Shown here in pieces: positions 14,252 through 21,050 of a stretch of 21,050 nucleotides of DNA. The stretch is taken from positions 1 through 21,050 of the forward strand of contig JAHFKB010000015.1 of the NCBI GenBank assembly GCA_023245565.1, in the 5' to 3' direction. The notes below the pieces were generated by a model. That model was not told where the DNA came from, searched no databases, and was given only the letters and a program-made list of their open reading frames with translations. Source of the DNA: an archaeon (lineage in GTDB: Archaea > Nanobdellota > Nanobdellia > SCGC-AAA011-G17 > GW2011-AR18). The stretch's first letter is position 1, and every line of letters starts with the position of its first letter. The position numbers and the translations under genes are program-made.

Positions 14252-14583
14252 AATTTCAACAAAGAGATATAATTTTAGTACCATTTCCATTCTCAGATCA
14301 ATCTGGAAAAAAAGTAAGGCCTGTAGTTATAGTAAGTAATAATAAATTTAATGATTTTTCTGCTGATATAATAGTATGTGCAATAACTACAAATATAATA
14401 AAAGACAATTATACAATTAAAATAGACAATACAGAACTTGAGGAAAAAAATATCAAAGAAGAATGTTGTATTAAAATTGAAAATATTCTAAAGATTGATA
14501 AAAAATTAATAATAAAAAAAATTGATAAAATTAAAGAAAATGAATTTGTAAAAATTATAAAAATTATTAATAGTCTATTCTAA
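14248..14583 (+). CDS. MazF/PemK-family toxin
   Basis: A 111-residue toxin of the MazF/PemK family, most of which cut RNA at short sequences. The N-terminal signature is clear: QRDIILVPFPFSDQSGKK (5-22) with RPVVIVSNN after it, the SH3-like barrel start with the conserved Arg of KxRPVxIVS. The middle VCAITTNI strand and the later KIENILKIDKKLIIKKI segment fit the fold. The last third is unusually Lys/Ile-rich. It overlaps the antitoxin stop by four bases. Confidence 0.92.
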   Translation: MKFQQRDIILVPFPFSDQSGKKVRPVVIVSNNKFNDFSADIIVCAITTNIIKDNYTIKIDNTELEEKNIKEECCIKIENILKIDKKLIIKKIDKIKENEFVKIIKIINSLF

Positions 14584-14646
14584 ATTATATTTCTAGTAAG
14601 TTTCCTTAATGAATAAAATTATAAACAAGTATTAAATAATATTCTA

Positions 14647-15354
14647 ATGATAACTAAAGTAATTATAGATCCAAAAGGTGAAATTCATTATTATAAAAAA
14701 GAAGATTTTCATACACATTTTGGAGTTATAAGAGAAAAAGACATTAAAAATGGAATAGTAAAATCTAATTTAGATAAAGAATTCTTAATCTTTGATGCAA
14801 ACTTTATAGATAATATTCATAAAATTAAAAGAGGCCCAGCAATAGCCCATTACAAAGATATTGGTCTAATAATTACAACAACAGGAATTGGAGTTAAATC
14901 TAAAGTAGTAGATGCAGGTTCAGGTTGTGCTAATCTAGCATCTTATCTAGCAAGAATAGGTTGTGATGTTACAACTTATGAAATAAATCCAGAGTTTTAT
15001 GAAATAGCAAAAGAAAATTTAGAAAATTTAAAATTAAAGGTTAAAATAAAAAATCAAGATATTTATCAAGGAATTTCAGAAAAAAACTTAGATTTAGTTA
15101 ACCTAGATTTATTAGAACCTTGGAAAGTTTTAGATCATGCACATAAATCTCTAAAATCAGGTGGTTTTTTAACAGCTTATCTTCCAACAATAACACAAGT
15201 TATTGAATTATTTAAAAATATTAATTCTAGATTTTATGTATGGAAAGTTTCTGAAGTTTTAGAAAGAGAATGGTATGTAGAAGGATTAAAAGTACGTCCT
15301 AAAAACCAAATGTTGAGCCATACAGCTTTTTTAGTATTTTTAAGAAAAATATAA
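14647..15354 (+). CDS. trmI: tRNA (adenine-N1) methyltransferase TrmI
   Basis: TrmI methylates N1 of adenine in the T loop of tRNA (position 58, and 57 in many archaea), which stabilises the fold. The 235-residue length is usual. Seen are an N-terminal beta domain, RGPAIAHYKDIGLIITTTGI (62-81) preceding motif I VVDAGSGCAN (87-96), YEINPE (111-116), LDLLEPW (153-159; the family's D-x-P-x-P-W region) and a C-terminal VRPKNQMLSHTAFLVF (216-231). Motif I carries Cys-Ala where GSG is followed by A/S in most relatives. A TATA box AATTATAAAC is centred about 26 nt before the ATG. Confidence 0.9.
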   Translation: MITKVIIDPKGEIHYYKKEDFHTHFGVIREKDIKNGIVKSNLDKEFLIFDANFIDNIHKIKRGPAIAHYKDIGLIITTTGIGVKSKVVDAGSGCANLASYLARIGCDVTTYEINPEFYEIAKENLENLKLKVKIKNQDIYQGISEKNLDLVNLDLLEPWKVLDHAHKSLKSGGFLTAYLPTITQVIELFKNINSRFYVWKVSEVLEREWYVEGLKVRPKNQMLSHTAFLVFLRKI

Positions 15355-15405
15355 TAAAAATAAAAAATAAATTTAGAATTTTAACCTTGATATCTAAGAA
15401 TATTA

Positions 15406-15573
15406 TTACTGTGAATTTTGTTTCTTCATGTAACAATCTCTGCAATAAACAGGCTTACCTTCTATTGGTTTAAAGGGTACTTTTGCTTGTCCACCACATT
15501 CAGTGCATGTGATGTCGTGCATTTCTCTTGGTCCTCTATTAAAACCGCCAGATGATCTGTGTCCGTCTCTCAT
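15406..15573 (-). CDS. CxxC-x17-CxxC zinc mini-protein, 55 aa
   Basis: This gene sits in the otherwise empty 395-bp gap between trmI and PINA. It encodes 55 residues with a basic, Gly/Ser-rich start (MRDGHRSSGGFNRGPREMHD) and two metal-binding pairs, CTEC (23-26) and CRDC (44-47), separated by exactly 17 residues that include VPFKPIEGKPVY. This matches the CxxC-x17-CxxC small-protein family found in many DPANN archaea and candidate phyla bacteria, with unknown function; zinc and nucleic-acid binding are inferred. The start is fixed by a perfect AGGAGG 7 nt before the ATG, with a TTTATATAC promoter further up. Confidence 0.9.
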   Translation of the reverse strand: MRDGHRSSGGFNRGPREMHDITCTECGGQAKVPFKPIEGKPVYCRDCYMKKQNSQ

Positions 15574-15645
15574 TTATATTCCTCCTAATATTACAAATAC
15601 TTTCTATAAAAGTAGATGTCTAATAAAAATAAACTATAATTACTA

Positions 15646-15654
15646 GTATATAAA
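15646..15654 (-). promoter_or_regulatory. TATA box of the CxxC mini-protein
   Basis: On the minus strand TTTATATAC lies about 77 nt before the ATG at 15573, implying a leader of about 50 nt that carries the AGGAGG site. The rest of 15574-15749 shows only this promoter and, on the plus strand, AAATTTAATAAC centred about 26 nt before the PINA ATG. Confidence 0.5.
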
Positions 15655-15749
15655 CCTAATTAATTAAGTTTTATATGCTACAAACCAATATTAAGCCCCT
15701 TTAAGAAGATCTTAGAAAAATTTAATAACTCTAATAAAATTATAAAAAC

Positions 15750-17591
15750 ATGGATGAAAAAAGTTATGTAATTGATACTTCTGTAGTTGTAGAAAAAGGA
15801 GTTATTAATTTAATAAAAAGTAAAAAGATTTCAGGAACAATTATAATTCCAAAAGCAGTGATGGCTGAATTAGAACATCAAGCTAATACAGGACAAGAAA
15901 TAGGATTTTTAGGCCTAGAAGAAGTTCAAAATTTACAAAAATTAAATAAAGAAGAAAAAATAAAGTTATTATTTTTAGGAGACCGTCCAAATCTTTATCA
16001 AATTTCAAATGCAAAAACAGGCGGAGAAGTTGATGCATTAATTAGAGATATAGCATATAGTGAAGGGTCAATTTTAGTAACGGCAGATAGAATTCAATGT
16101 GAATCTGCTAAAGCTTTAGGTATAGAAGTTATTTATCTTTCACACAAAGAACTACAAGAAAAATTACAAATTGAAAAATATTTTGATTCTGAAACAATGT
16201 CAGTTCATCTAAGAGAAGGTTGTCCTCCAAGAGGGAAAAAAGGAAAACCAGGTGAATGGAAATTATTAGAAGTTGATAAAGAAATTCTTACACAACTAAG
16301 AGTTCAAGAAATGGCAAAAGAAATTGTTGAAAGATCTAGGATAGAAACAGATGCCTTCATAGAAATTTCAAGACCTGGATCTACAATAGTTCAATATAAA
16401 AATTATAGAATTGTAATAACAAAAACTCCTGTCTCAGATGGTTGGGAAATAACAGCTGTACGTCCAATTAAAATTTTAAAACTTGAAGATTATAATATTC
16501 CTGATAAAATTGCAACAAGAATTAAAACTCAAGCTAGGGGTGTTGTAATTGCTGGAACTACTGGTTCTGGTAAATCAACTATAGCTCAAGCACTAGCAGA
16601 ATATTACGCTGCTAATAATTTTGTAACAAAAACAATTGAAAGTCCAAGAAGTTTAATTTTAAGTAAAGAAGTAACACAATATAGTAAAAATCTAGCTTCA
16701 TCTGAAGAAATTCATGATATATTATTTTTATCAAGACCAGATTATATTGTTTTTGATGAAATGAGAAATACTCCAGACTTTGAATTATATACAGATTTAA
16801 GATTGGGTGGAAGTAATGTTCTAGGAGTTTTACATGCAGCAACACCAATAGATGCAATTCAAAGATTTATATCAAGAATGGATGTAGGAATGATTCCTTC
16901 TGTTTTAGACACTCTAATTTTCATAGATAAAGGTAAAATTAGTGAAATTATGACTGTAAAAATGATTGTTAAAGTTCCAAGTGGAATGACTGAAGCAGAT
17001 TTAGCAAGACCTGTTGTTGAAGTTAGAAATTTTAATACAAATAAATTAGAATTTGAAATTTATAGTTATGGTGAAGAAACTATTGTTATACCAGTTCAAG
17101 AAGAATTTTTACAGCAAGATCCTAGTAAAGTTTTAGCAGCTAAACATTTAGAAAGAGAATTAAGAGGTTATGTTGAAGATGTTAAAGTTAAATTAATTTC
17201 TAATAATAAAGCTGAAGTATATATTCCTGAAAATGAAATAGCTAAATTCATAGGTAAAGAAGGAAAAAATATAATGGCTGTTGAAAAAAAATTAGGAATA
17301 GGTTTAACTGTTAAAGAATTAAGTGAACACGAAAATGTTAGTTCTAATAATGAAGAAAGTTCTGATAAAATAGCTGTTAATTATAAAATTGAAGAATCAA
17401 AAAAAGCTTTAGTATTTAGATTAGCTCCAGAATACGCAGGAAGAGCAGCTGAAGTTTATGTTGATGGACATTTTTTATTAACTTACACAATAGGAAACAA
17501 AGCAGAATTAAAAATAAATAAAAAATCAAAATTAGCACAAGAACTTCTTAAAGATTTAAATAGAAATAGAATTATTGAAATTAAAGTTTAA
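15750..17591 (+). CDS. pina: PINA-type ATPase: PIN domain, PilT/VirB11-like ATPase, KH domain
   Basis: A 613-residue protein of the archaeal PIN-PilT-like ATPase family; the Sulfolobus member PINA acts in Holliday-junction branch migration with Hjc and Hjm. Domains: PIN nuclease fold (1-130) with acidic residues D9, E40, D95 and D113 all in place; an OB-like/linker region (150-250) with HLREGCPPRGKKGKPGEW; a VirB11-type ATPase with Walker A GTTGSGKST (269-277) and Walker B IVFDEMRN (333-340); a KH domain with IGKEGKNI (501-508); then a C-terminal beta segment (545-613). It forms a hexamer in related proteins. Length is normal. A TATA element is about 26 nt before the ATG. Confidence 0.93.
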   Translation: MDEKSYVIDTSVVVEKGVINLIKSKKISGTIIIPKAVMAELEHQANTGQEIGFLGLEEVQNLQKLNKEEKIKLLFLGDRPNLYQISNAKTGGEVDALIRDIAYSEGSILVTADRIQCESAKALGIEVIYLSHKELQEKLQIEKYFDSETMSVHLREGCPPRGKKGKPGEWKLLEVDKEILTQLRVQEMAKEIVERSRIETDAFIEISRPGSTIVQYKNYRIVITKTPVSDGWEITAVRPIKILKLEDYNIPDKIATRIKTQARGVVIAGTTGSGKSTIAQALAEYYAANNFVTKTIESPRSLILSKEVTQYSKNLASSEEIHDILFLSRPDYIVFDEMRNTPDFELYTDLRLGGSNVLGVLHAATPIDAIQRFISRMDVGMIPSVLDTLIFIDKGKISEIMTVKMIVKVPSGMTEADLARPVVEVRNFNTNKLEFEIYSYGEETIVIPVQEEFLQQDPSKVLAAKHLERELRGYVEDVKVKLISNNKAEVYIPENEIAKFIGKEGKNIMAVEKKLGIGLTVKELSEHENVSSNNEESSDKIAVNYKIEESKKALVFRLAPEYAGRAAEVYVDGHFLLTYTIGNKAELKINKKSKLAQELLKDLNRNRIIEIKV

Positions 17592-17621
17592 TAATATATT
17601 ACAAAAGTCAAAATTAATAAT

Positions 17622-18041
17622 TTATCCTTGAACAAATCTATTTTCTAGATTTTTCCCATCTTGTCTAGCTAAAGTAACTACCCTAGCAATTAATTCATTT
17701 TCATCTTGCAGCCATCTATACATTTGTTTTGGATCTTTATGTAGATAAACATTAACAAAATTATTTGCATGATTAATATATTCATTATCAACAGGCCTCA
17801 AAAAAAAGACCTCTCTTTTAGGTTTTCCATTACCATAAATTACTTCTGACTCACCCATTCTAGGATCATATAAACCAAATATTTTATAATTGCCTTGATT
17901 TTCTTCAACTAAAAAATTAGAATCAGGATAATAAGGAAAATCTAAACCATAAGTAGGAATAAACAAATAATTACCTAATTTAAATTCTATATCCTGTTCA
18001 GGTTTATTTTCGCTCAAAATAACAATTATTCTATCTATCAT
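17622..18041 (-). CDS. hypothetical protein, 139 aa
   Basis: I do not recognise this protein. It is soluble, with a strand-rich start (MIDRIIVILSENK, FKLGNYLFIPTYGL) and many Tyr/Phe/Pro residues, then helix-rich toward the end (ELIARVVTLARQDGKNL). I chose the ATG at 18041, one base past the stop of the upstream gene, rather than a TTG at 18053 that would overlap it. Together with the zinc-ribbon gene it forms the last part of a leftward operon and is probably translationally coupled to it. It converges on PINA. Confidence 0.72.
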   Translation of the reverse strand: MIDRIIVILSENKPEQDIEFKLGNYLFIPTYGLDFPYYPDSNFLVEENQGNYKIFGLYDPRMGESEVIYGNGKPKREVFFLRPVDNEYINHANNFVNVYLHKDPKQMYRWLQDENELIARVVTLARQDGKNLENRFVQG

Positions 18042-18042
18042 T

Positions 18043-18426
18043 TTACTTTCCAATTAAATTCTTCTTAACATTCTTAAAAGTTTCAGCAATATCAATAACA
18101 TATTTTCCTTCTTCTAATTTGTAAACCATAGGTTCTCCCCTAAACAATCTAACTAAATCTAATTCAAATTTGCCAGGTTTTAAAATATTTACAGAAGCAA
18201 GATCTAAAATTATAGGTTTATCTTCTTCATATCCAATTATATCTAAAACATCTTGCTCTATTCTTTTCTTATCTTCATTTGTTAATTGACTAGTCATCTC
18301 TTTGACTTGTTCTAATGCTTCTTTTTTTATAAAGAAAAAGAATTTTCCACCACAATTTTTACAACCTTTTAGAATTTCATTACTTCCATCAGAATAAAGT
18401 GTATTACATCTTACGCATTGGTGCAT
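18043..18426 (-). CDS. archaeal zinc-ribbon protein (DUF2072/COG3364-like)
   Basis: The N-terminus has two CxxC knuckles, C4/C7 and C22/C25, in MHQCVRCNTLYSDG and GCKNCGGKFF, a treble-clef or zinc ribbon typical of the archaeal family COG3364. The remaining 100 residues are alternately helical and beta (KPIILDLASVNILKPGKFEL, EGKYVIDIAETF), of unknown role. In many euryarchaea members of this family sit beside DUF2073 and an Era-like GTPase, and the same three genes occur within 2.3 kb here. In this window an antitoxin gene and an unknown gene separate them. Function is unknown; involvement in RNA or ribosome biology is a guess from context. Confidence 0.75.
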   Translation of the reverse strand: MHQCVRCNTLYSDGSNEILKGCKNCGGKFFFFIKKEALEQVKEMTSQLTNEDKKRIEQDVLDIIGYEEDKPIILDLASVNILKPGKFELDLVRLFRGEPMVYKLEEGKYVIDIAETFKNVKKNLIGK

Positions 18427-18449
18427 TTACAATCACATTAATTAAAAAT

Positions 18450-18470
18450 AAACTTTGTATATTAAAGTTT
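18450..18470. promoter_or_regulatory. inverted repeat in divergent intergenic region
   Basis: AAACTTT (18450-18456) and AAAGTTT (18464-18470) form perfect 7-bp arms around the spacer GTATATT, between the zinc-ribbon gene and the orphan antitoxin. It could be a binding site for the antitoxin or another regulator. In AT-rich DNA such repeats also arise by chance. Confidence 0.35.
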
Positions 18471-18496
18471 CTATCCTTAAATATATGTAAAAAAGA

Positions 18497-18505
18497 TTTA
18501 TATAC
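18497..18505 (+). promoter_or_regulatory. TATA box TTTATATAC of orphan antitoxin
   Basis: TTTATATAC, preceded by A-rich AAAAAAGA, is centred about 27 nt before the ATG at 18528. The transcript is expected to be leaderless. Confidence 0.55.
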
Positions 18506-18527
18506 TGTGGTAAGTTATATAAGAACC

Positions 18528-18749
18528 ATGGTAACAACAATCAAAATAAGTGAAGAGCTTCAGAAAACTCTAAAAGAACGTAAATTATATGGCAAAGAAA
18601 GTTATGAAGAAGTTATTTGGGATTTGTTAGAAGACTCTATTGAAATAAATGAAGAAACTAAGAAAGATATAATAAAAGCTCAACAAGATTACAAATTAGG
18701 AAAAGTAAAAACTTTAGAACAAATAAAAAAATTTACTTCTTCTTATTGA
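18528..18749 (+). CDS. orphan ribbon-helix-helix-type antitoxin, 73 aa
   Basis: The N-terminal VTTIKISEELQKTLKERKLY followed by GKESYEEVIWDLLED has the beta strand plus two-helix pattern of archaeal RHH antitoxins (VapB/DUF7557-like). The tail ETKKDIIKAQQDYKLGKVKTLEQIKK is the usual toxin-wrapping arm. I chose the ATG at 18528, placed one TATA-box distance downstream, over an upstream in-frame start at 18399 that would run through the promoter. No toxin gene follows: after the stop only a 15-codon frame from GTG at 18752 is found, with no RelE or PIN pattern. It is likely an orphan left after toxin loss. It points against the surrounding operon. Confidence 0.78.
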   Translation: MVTTIKISEELQKTLKERKLYGKESYEEVIWDLLEDSIEINEETKKDIIKAQQDYKLGKVKTLEQIKKFTSSY

Positions 18750-18833
18750 AAGTGCTAGACATAGAAAAAACATTTATGATAAAATATAGAAATAAATGAA
18801 GAATAATCCTATATTTATTTTTCATCATGTTTC

Positions 18834-19334
18834 TTATCTAAATAAAGATAATATATTTACTTCCCCATAGATTTGTGACAAAATAACTTTTCTAAACCCA
18901 ATACTACTTAATTTAAAACCTAAATTAAAAGAATACAAATGTTCATTTCCACCAAGCCCAGCCACAAAACAAACAATAAAATATGCCTCAGTTAAACCTA
19001 TTGGTTGTTTTTTAGGAATATTAATATCAAATCCATTGAATCTCCAATCTATTTCATTAAGTGTTTTATCTTCAAATAATTTAGGTAAGAAATTTACCCC
19101 TCCAACGTCTAACAAAATAGCATTAGTTGAACCAGAAATTCCTTTTTCACGTGATAATCTCAAAGTTGAATTAGGATTCCAATCTCTAAGATTGTGAACA
19201 TCTAATTTTTCCTTTTTTGGAAAATCAATTTCTGCTAAAATTTTAGAGTCAGCTAAAGGATTCCCTCCAGCACCCCAACTATCATAAAGTTTAATCATTG
19301 ATAAGGTTTTAGCTCCAATTTTTTCAAATTTCAT
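18834..19334 (-). CDS. hypothetical protein, 166 aa
   Basis: I do not recognise this protein. It looks mainly beta-rich, with glycine turns (SWGAGGNPLADSK, LDVGGVNFLPK, FVAGLGGNEHLYSF) and the segment STLRLSREKGISG near 56-68. It has no signal peptide or clear membrane helix. It begins 11 bp after the DUF2073 gene and has GGAGG five bases before its ATG, so it belongs to the same transcript. It lies between DUF2073 and the zinc-ribbon gene, which are closer together in related archaea. Confidence 0.75.
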   Translation of the reverse strand: MKFEKIGAKTLSMIKLYDSWGAGGNPLADSKILAEIDFPKKEKLDVHNLRDWNPNSTLRLSREKGISGSTNAILLDVGGVNFLPKLFEDKTLNEIDWRFNGFDINIPKKQPIGLTEAYFIVCFVAGLGGNEHLYSFNLGFKLSSIGFRKVILSQIYGEVNILSLFR

Positions 19335-19345
19335 TTTTCCTCCAA

Positions 19346-19720
19346 TTATCTTTTCTTTTTCTCCATAGTTAATAATTCTATCTTACTAGGATCTTTTCTT
19401 ATTTCTTTTACAATAGTAGCAGGTCCAACAATAGTTAATCCTGATTTTTTTCTTAATAAATAATGAGCAATATCTTTTCTTAATTTTTCAAAAAAATCTC
19501 CTTTAAACTGGTAATCAATACTTGCAATTTCTATGCCTTTGAAATCTTTGCTAATAACTTGCATTGTTCTTTTAATTAATTCAGATTCTTCAAGAGAGTC
19601 TAATCTACCTTCAATAAGAAGTATCTTCCCCTCCTTCACAGCCTTTAAAATTCTTTTAAGTTTCTCATCCATAGTAAGAGAAACAAAGTCGTGATGTGGG
19701 ATATATTGTAGTGTTAACAT
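19346..19720 (-). CDS. DUF2073 family protein
   Basis: A 124-residue archaeal protein with the DUF2073 pattern: LTLQYIPHHDFVSLTMDEK (2-20), then KEGKILLIEGRLDSLEESEL (29-48), a middle segment GIEIASIDYQF and a Gly-Pro loop IVGPATIVKEIRKDP. The function is unknown, but the gene is habitually next to the Era-like GTPase, as here, 15 bp downstream of it, suggesting a partner or regulator in RNA or ribosome handling. GGAGG five bases before the ATG fixes the start. Confidence 0.82.
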   Translation of the reverse strand: MLTLQYIPHHDFVSLTMDEKLKRILKAVKEGKILLIEGRLDSLEESELIKRTMQVISKDFKGIEIASIDYQFKGDFFEKLRKDIAHYLLRKKSGLTIVGPATIVKEIRKDPSKIELLTMEKKKR

Positions 19721-19735
19721 ATTTCCTCCTTTTTT

Positions 19736-20365
19736 TTATTTAACTAATCTAAATAACTCTGCATAAAATGCTTCCATATTATCACCTTTCAATGCACTTA
19801 TTGCAACTGTTGCATATTGTGGAAATGCAGATTCAACTCTTTTTACATCTGCTTTTCTTAAATCTATTTTATTAGCAACTATTAAAACTGGAATATCTCT
19901 AGCTGCTAAATTCCCAATTATAGTAATATTAACTTGGCTGTAAGGATTTTGTGTTGAGTCTAATACAACTAAAACACAATCCATTTGATCTAACCATTTA
20001 ATAGCTTCAATAACTCCCTTAGTAGCTTCTTTAGCTCTTTCTTTAGCTTCTTTAGGATTTATTTTAAATTTTAAAAAATCTTCATAATCTATTTTAGTTG
20101 CAATTCCAGGAGTATCTACTAAATTAAAAGTTAATTCTTTACCTTTAGATTTAACTGTTATTTTTTCTTTAATAATAACTTCTCTAGTTTCATGAGGAAT
20201 TGCACTAGCTTTTGTAAATTCTTCACCCAACCAATCTTTAGAAATTCTATTTGCTAATGAACTTTTACCAGCATTAGGATGACCATAAATTCCTAACCTT
20301 ATGTGATTTTTCTTTTTAAAAGCACCAAAAAAACCTTTGAAAAGTCCTCTAATCTTACCTATCAT
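19736..20365 (-). CDS. Era-like GTP-binding protein
   Basis: A 209-residue GTPase with all G motifs visible: G1 GHPNAGKSS (28-36), the switch I region with SAIPHETREV (54-63), G3 DTPG (84-87), G4 NKID (165-168) and G5 SAL (190-192). A basic N-terminal tail (MIGKIRGLFKGFFGAFKKKN) could bind RNA or membrane. It lacks the C-terminal KH domain of bacterial Era, as do archaeal relatives, so the ribosome link is indirect. It leads a co-directional set with DUF2073. The upstream DRG-like gene is 61 bp away on the same strand, so the transcripts may be shared. Confidence 0.93.
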   Translation of the reverse strand: MIGKIRGLFKGFFGAFKKKNHIRLGIYGHPNAGKSSLANRISKDWLGEEFTKASAIPHETREVIIKEKITVKSKGKELTFNLVDTPGIATKIDYEDFLKFKINPKEAKERAKEATKGVIEAIKWLDQMDCVLVVLDSTQNPYSQVNITIIGNLAARDIPVLIVANKIDLRKADVKRVESAFPQYATVAISALKGDNMEAFYAELFRLVK

Positions 20366-20426
20366 ATTAAAATTATCAAGAATTACTGAGTTTTTAAGTT
20401 TTGTGGTAATATATCATTAATTAATT

Positions 20427-21050
20427 CTATTTTGTATGTATCTCAACTATATCTCCTTCTTTTAAAACATGTTCTAAACCAACAGTAGTCCCATCATGTT
20501 TAACACTTTTACCCCATATTCTTGCATATTTAAAATTTCTAATAAAATCTTTATGTACTAATCCAGCTAAATCACTTATACAATTTCCAGCTTTCAAAGC
20601 CACTGGAGGCCAATCTGGTTTTTTACTTGGTAATTTAGTTTGTACATAAACTAATCCCAACATATTCCATATTCCTTGTTTTAAATCATCAACCCAGCAA
20701 ACAGGATAAGCACATTTAAAATTAGTCATAACTTTATTTACAACAACTAAAACATTTTTTGTATTATCATCTAAATCTTTTTCATATTTTTTTATTAAAT
20801 CTTCACTTAAACCAGTTTTATTTTTAGTCTTGTAATCTTTTATTGTCTTTAATTTAACATAAGCTTGTTCAAATTCTCCTTCTATAATTTTAATTTGTTT
20901 TTCACAATTAGAACTTCCATCAACAACTAAAACAACTAAATCTGCACTTCTTGCTATAGCTAAATAACTTGGACCTTTATCCCCATCAATAAAACCTTCA
21001 AATAATGCAGGTAATTCAATAATTTGAATTTTAACTCCATTATAATCCAT
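20427..21050 (-). CDS. DRG/OBG-like TGS-domain GTPase, 5' end outside window, degenerate G motifs
   Basis: The first visible residues match the middle of DRG-type GTPases: GVKIQIIELPALFEGF (5-20), then AIARSADLVVLVVDGSS (31-47). The C-terminus (about 133-207) is a TGS domain, with RIWGKSVKHDGTTVGLEHVL and KEGDIVEIHTK. The codon at the right edge is ATG but is almost certainly internal, because the P-loop part is missing and the frame is open to the edge. Two nucleotide-binding motifs are changed: G3 reads ELPA (12-15) instead of DxPG, and G4 reads NKVM (105-108) instead of NKxD. GTP binding or specificity may be altered. Confidence 0.82.
   Translation of the reverse strand: MDYNGVKIQIIELPALFEGFIDGDKGPSYLAIARSADLVVLVVDGSSNCEKQIKIIEGEFEQAYVKLKTIKDYKTKNKTGLSEDLIKKYEKDLDDNTKNVLVVVNKVMTNFKCAYPVCWVDDLKQGIWNMLGLVYVQTKLPSKKPDWPPVALKAGNCISDLAGLVHKDFIRNFKYARIWGKSVKHDGTTVGLEHVLKEGDIVEIHTK

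Noticed and set aside
13915..14262. 115-codon open frame on the minus strand
   Set aside because: It is antisense to the clear AbrB antitoxin gene.
16612..16857. 81-codon open frame on the minus strand
   Set aside because: It is antisense to the Walker B region of PINA; hydrophobic composition comes from reading AT-rich codons backwards.
18399..18527. Upstream start for the orphan antitoxin adding 43 residues
   Set aside because: It would code through the TATA box, and the added residues do not look like antitoxin sequence.
18752..18799. Possible toxin remnant after the orphan antitoxin
   Set aside because: Only 15 codons with no RelE, PIN or MazF pattern; it cannot be called a toxin.
1..21050. 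CRISPR array or transposase
   Set aside because: No regularly spaced repeats and no transposase or integrase motifs were seen on either strand.

Overview
The window comes from a very AT-rich genome that is archaeal in character. The evidence is an archaeal/eukaryotic-type peptidyl-tRNA hydrolase (Pth2), a PIN-ATPase-KH protein of the PINA family, an Lhr-type helicase, a TrmI with archaeal features, a DUF2073/Era-like GTPase pair, a tRNA-Leu without encoded CCA, and TATA boxes of the form TTTATATA about 25 nt upstream of start codons. Small genes, heavy AGA/TTA codon use, a CxxC-x17-CxxC mini-protein, several toxin-antitoxin modules and bacterial-type genes (AspRS, PepF, GGDEF) fit a DPANN lineage such as Woesearchaeota or Pacearchaeota. 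The lineage is an inference.

Layout. 1-1814: 5' two thirds or so of an Lhr-family helicase gene, running off the left edge. 1911-4049: two unknown proteins fired divergently from one AT-rich promoter, then a GAF-like/GGDEF diguanylate cyclase with intact active site and inhibitory site. 4156-5068: a SAM methyltransferase and a small helical protein. 5042-5625: a RelB/RelE module bounded by two identical 26-bp direct repeats, the first being the last codons of the preceding gene. 5661-8701: pth2, an unknown protein, oligoendopeptidase F and a small membrane protein. 8794-10716: aspS, preceded by a short open frame that copies its own N-terminus. 10717-13402: an unknown 424-residue protein, a THUMP-SPOUT methyltransferase and a possible ribosome-hibernation (RaiA/HPF-like) protein.

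13557-14583: tRNA-Leu(CAA), an ACT-domain fragment lying tail to tail with it, and an AbrB/MazF module with a palindromic operator. 14647-17591: trmI, a 55-residue zinc protein that is a new call here, and PINA. 17622-21050: a leftward cluster with a DRG-like TGS protein, an Era-like GTPase, DUF2073, an unknown protein and a zinc-ribbon protein. An orphan antitoxin gene in the opposite orientation sits inside this cluster.

How the genes work together: many are translation or tRNA genes (aspS, pth2, trmI, THUMP-SPOUT, the tRNA, a RaiA-like protein, GTPases) or nucleic-acid repair genes (Lhr, PINA), interrupted by three toxin-antitoxin remnants or modules. Genes that begin transcription units mostly have a TATA box centred 23-28 nt before the ATG, implying leaderless mRNAs. 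Shine-Dalgarno motifs appear mainly inside the right-hand operon and on two short genes with longer leaders. The most unusual items are the GGDEF cyclase in an archaeal setting, the repeat-bounded RelBE insertion, and the self-mimicking leader of aspS.
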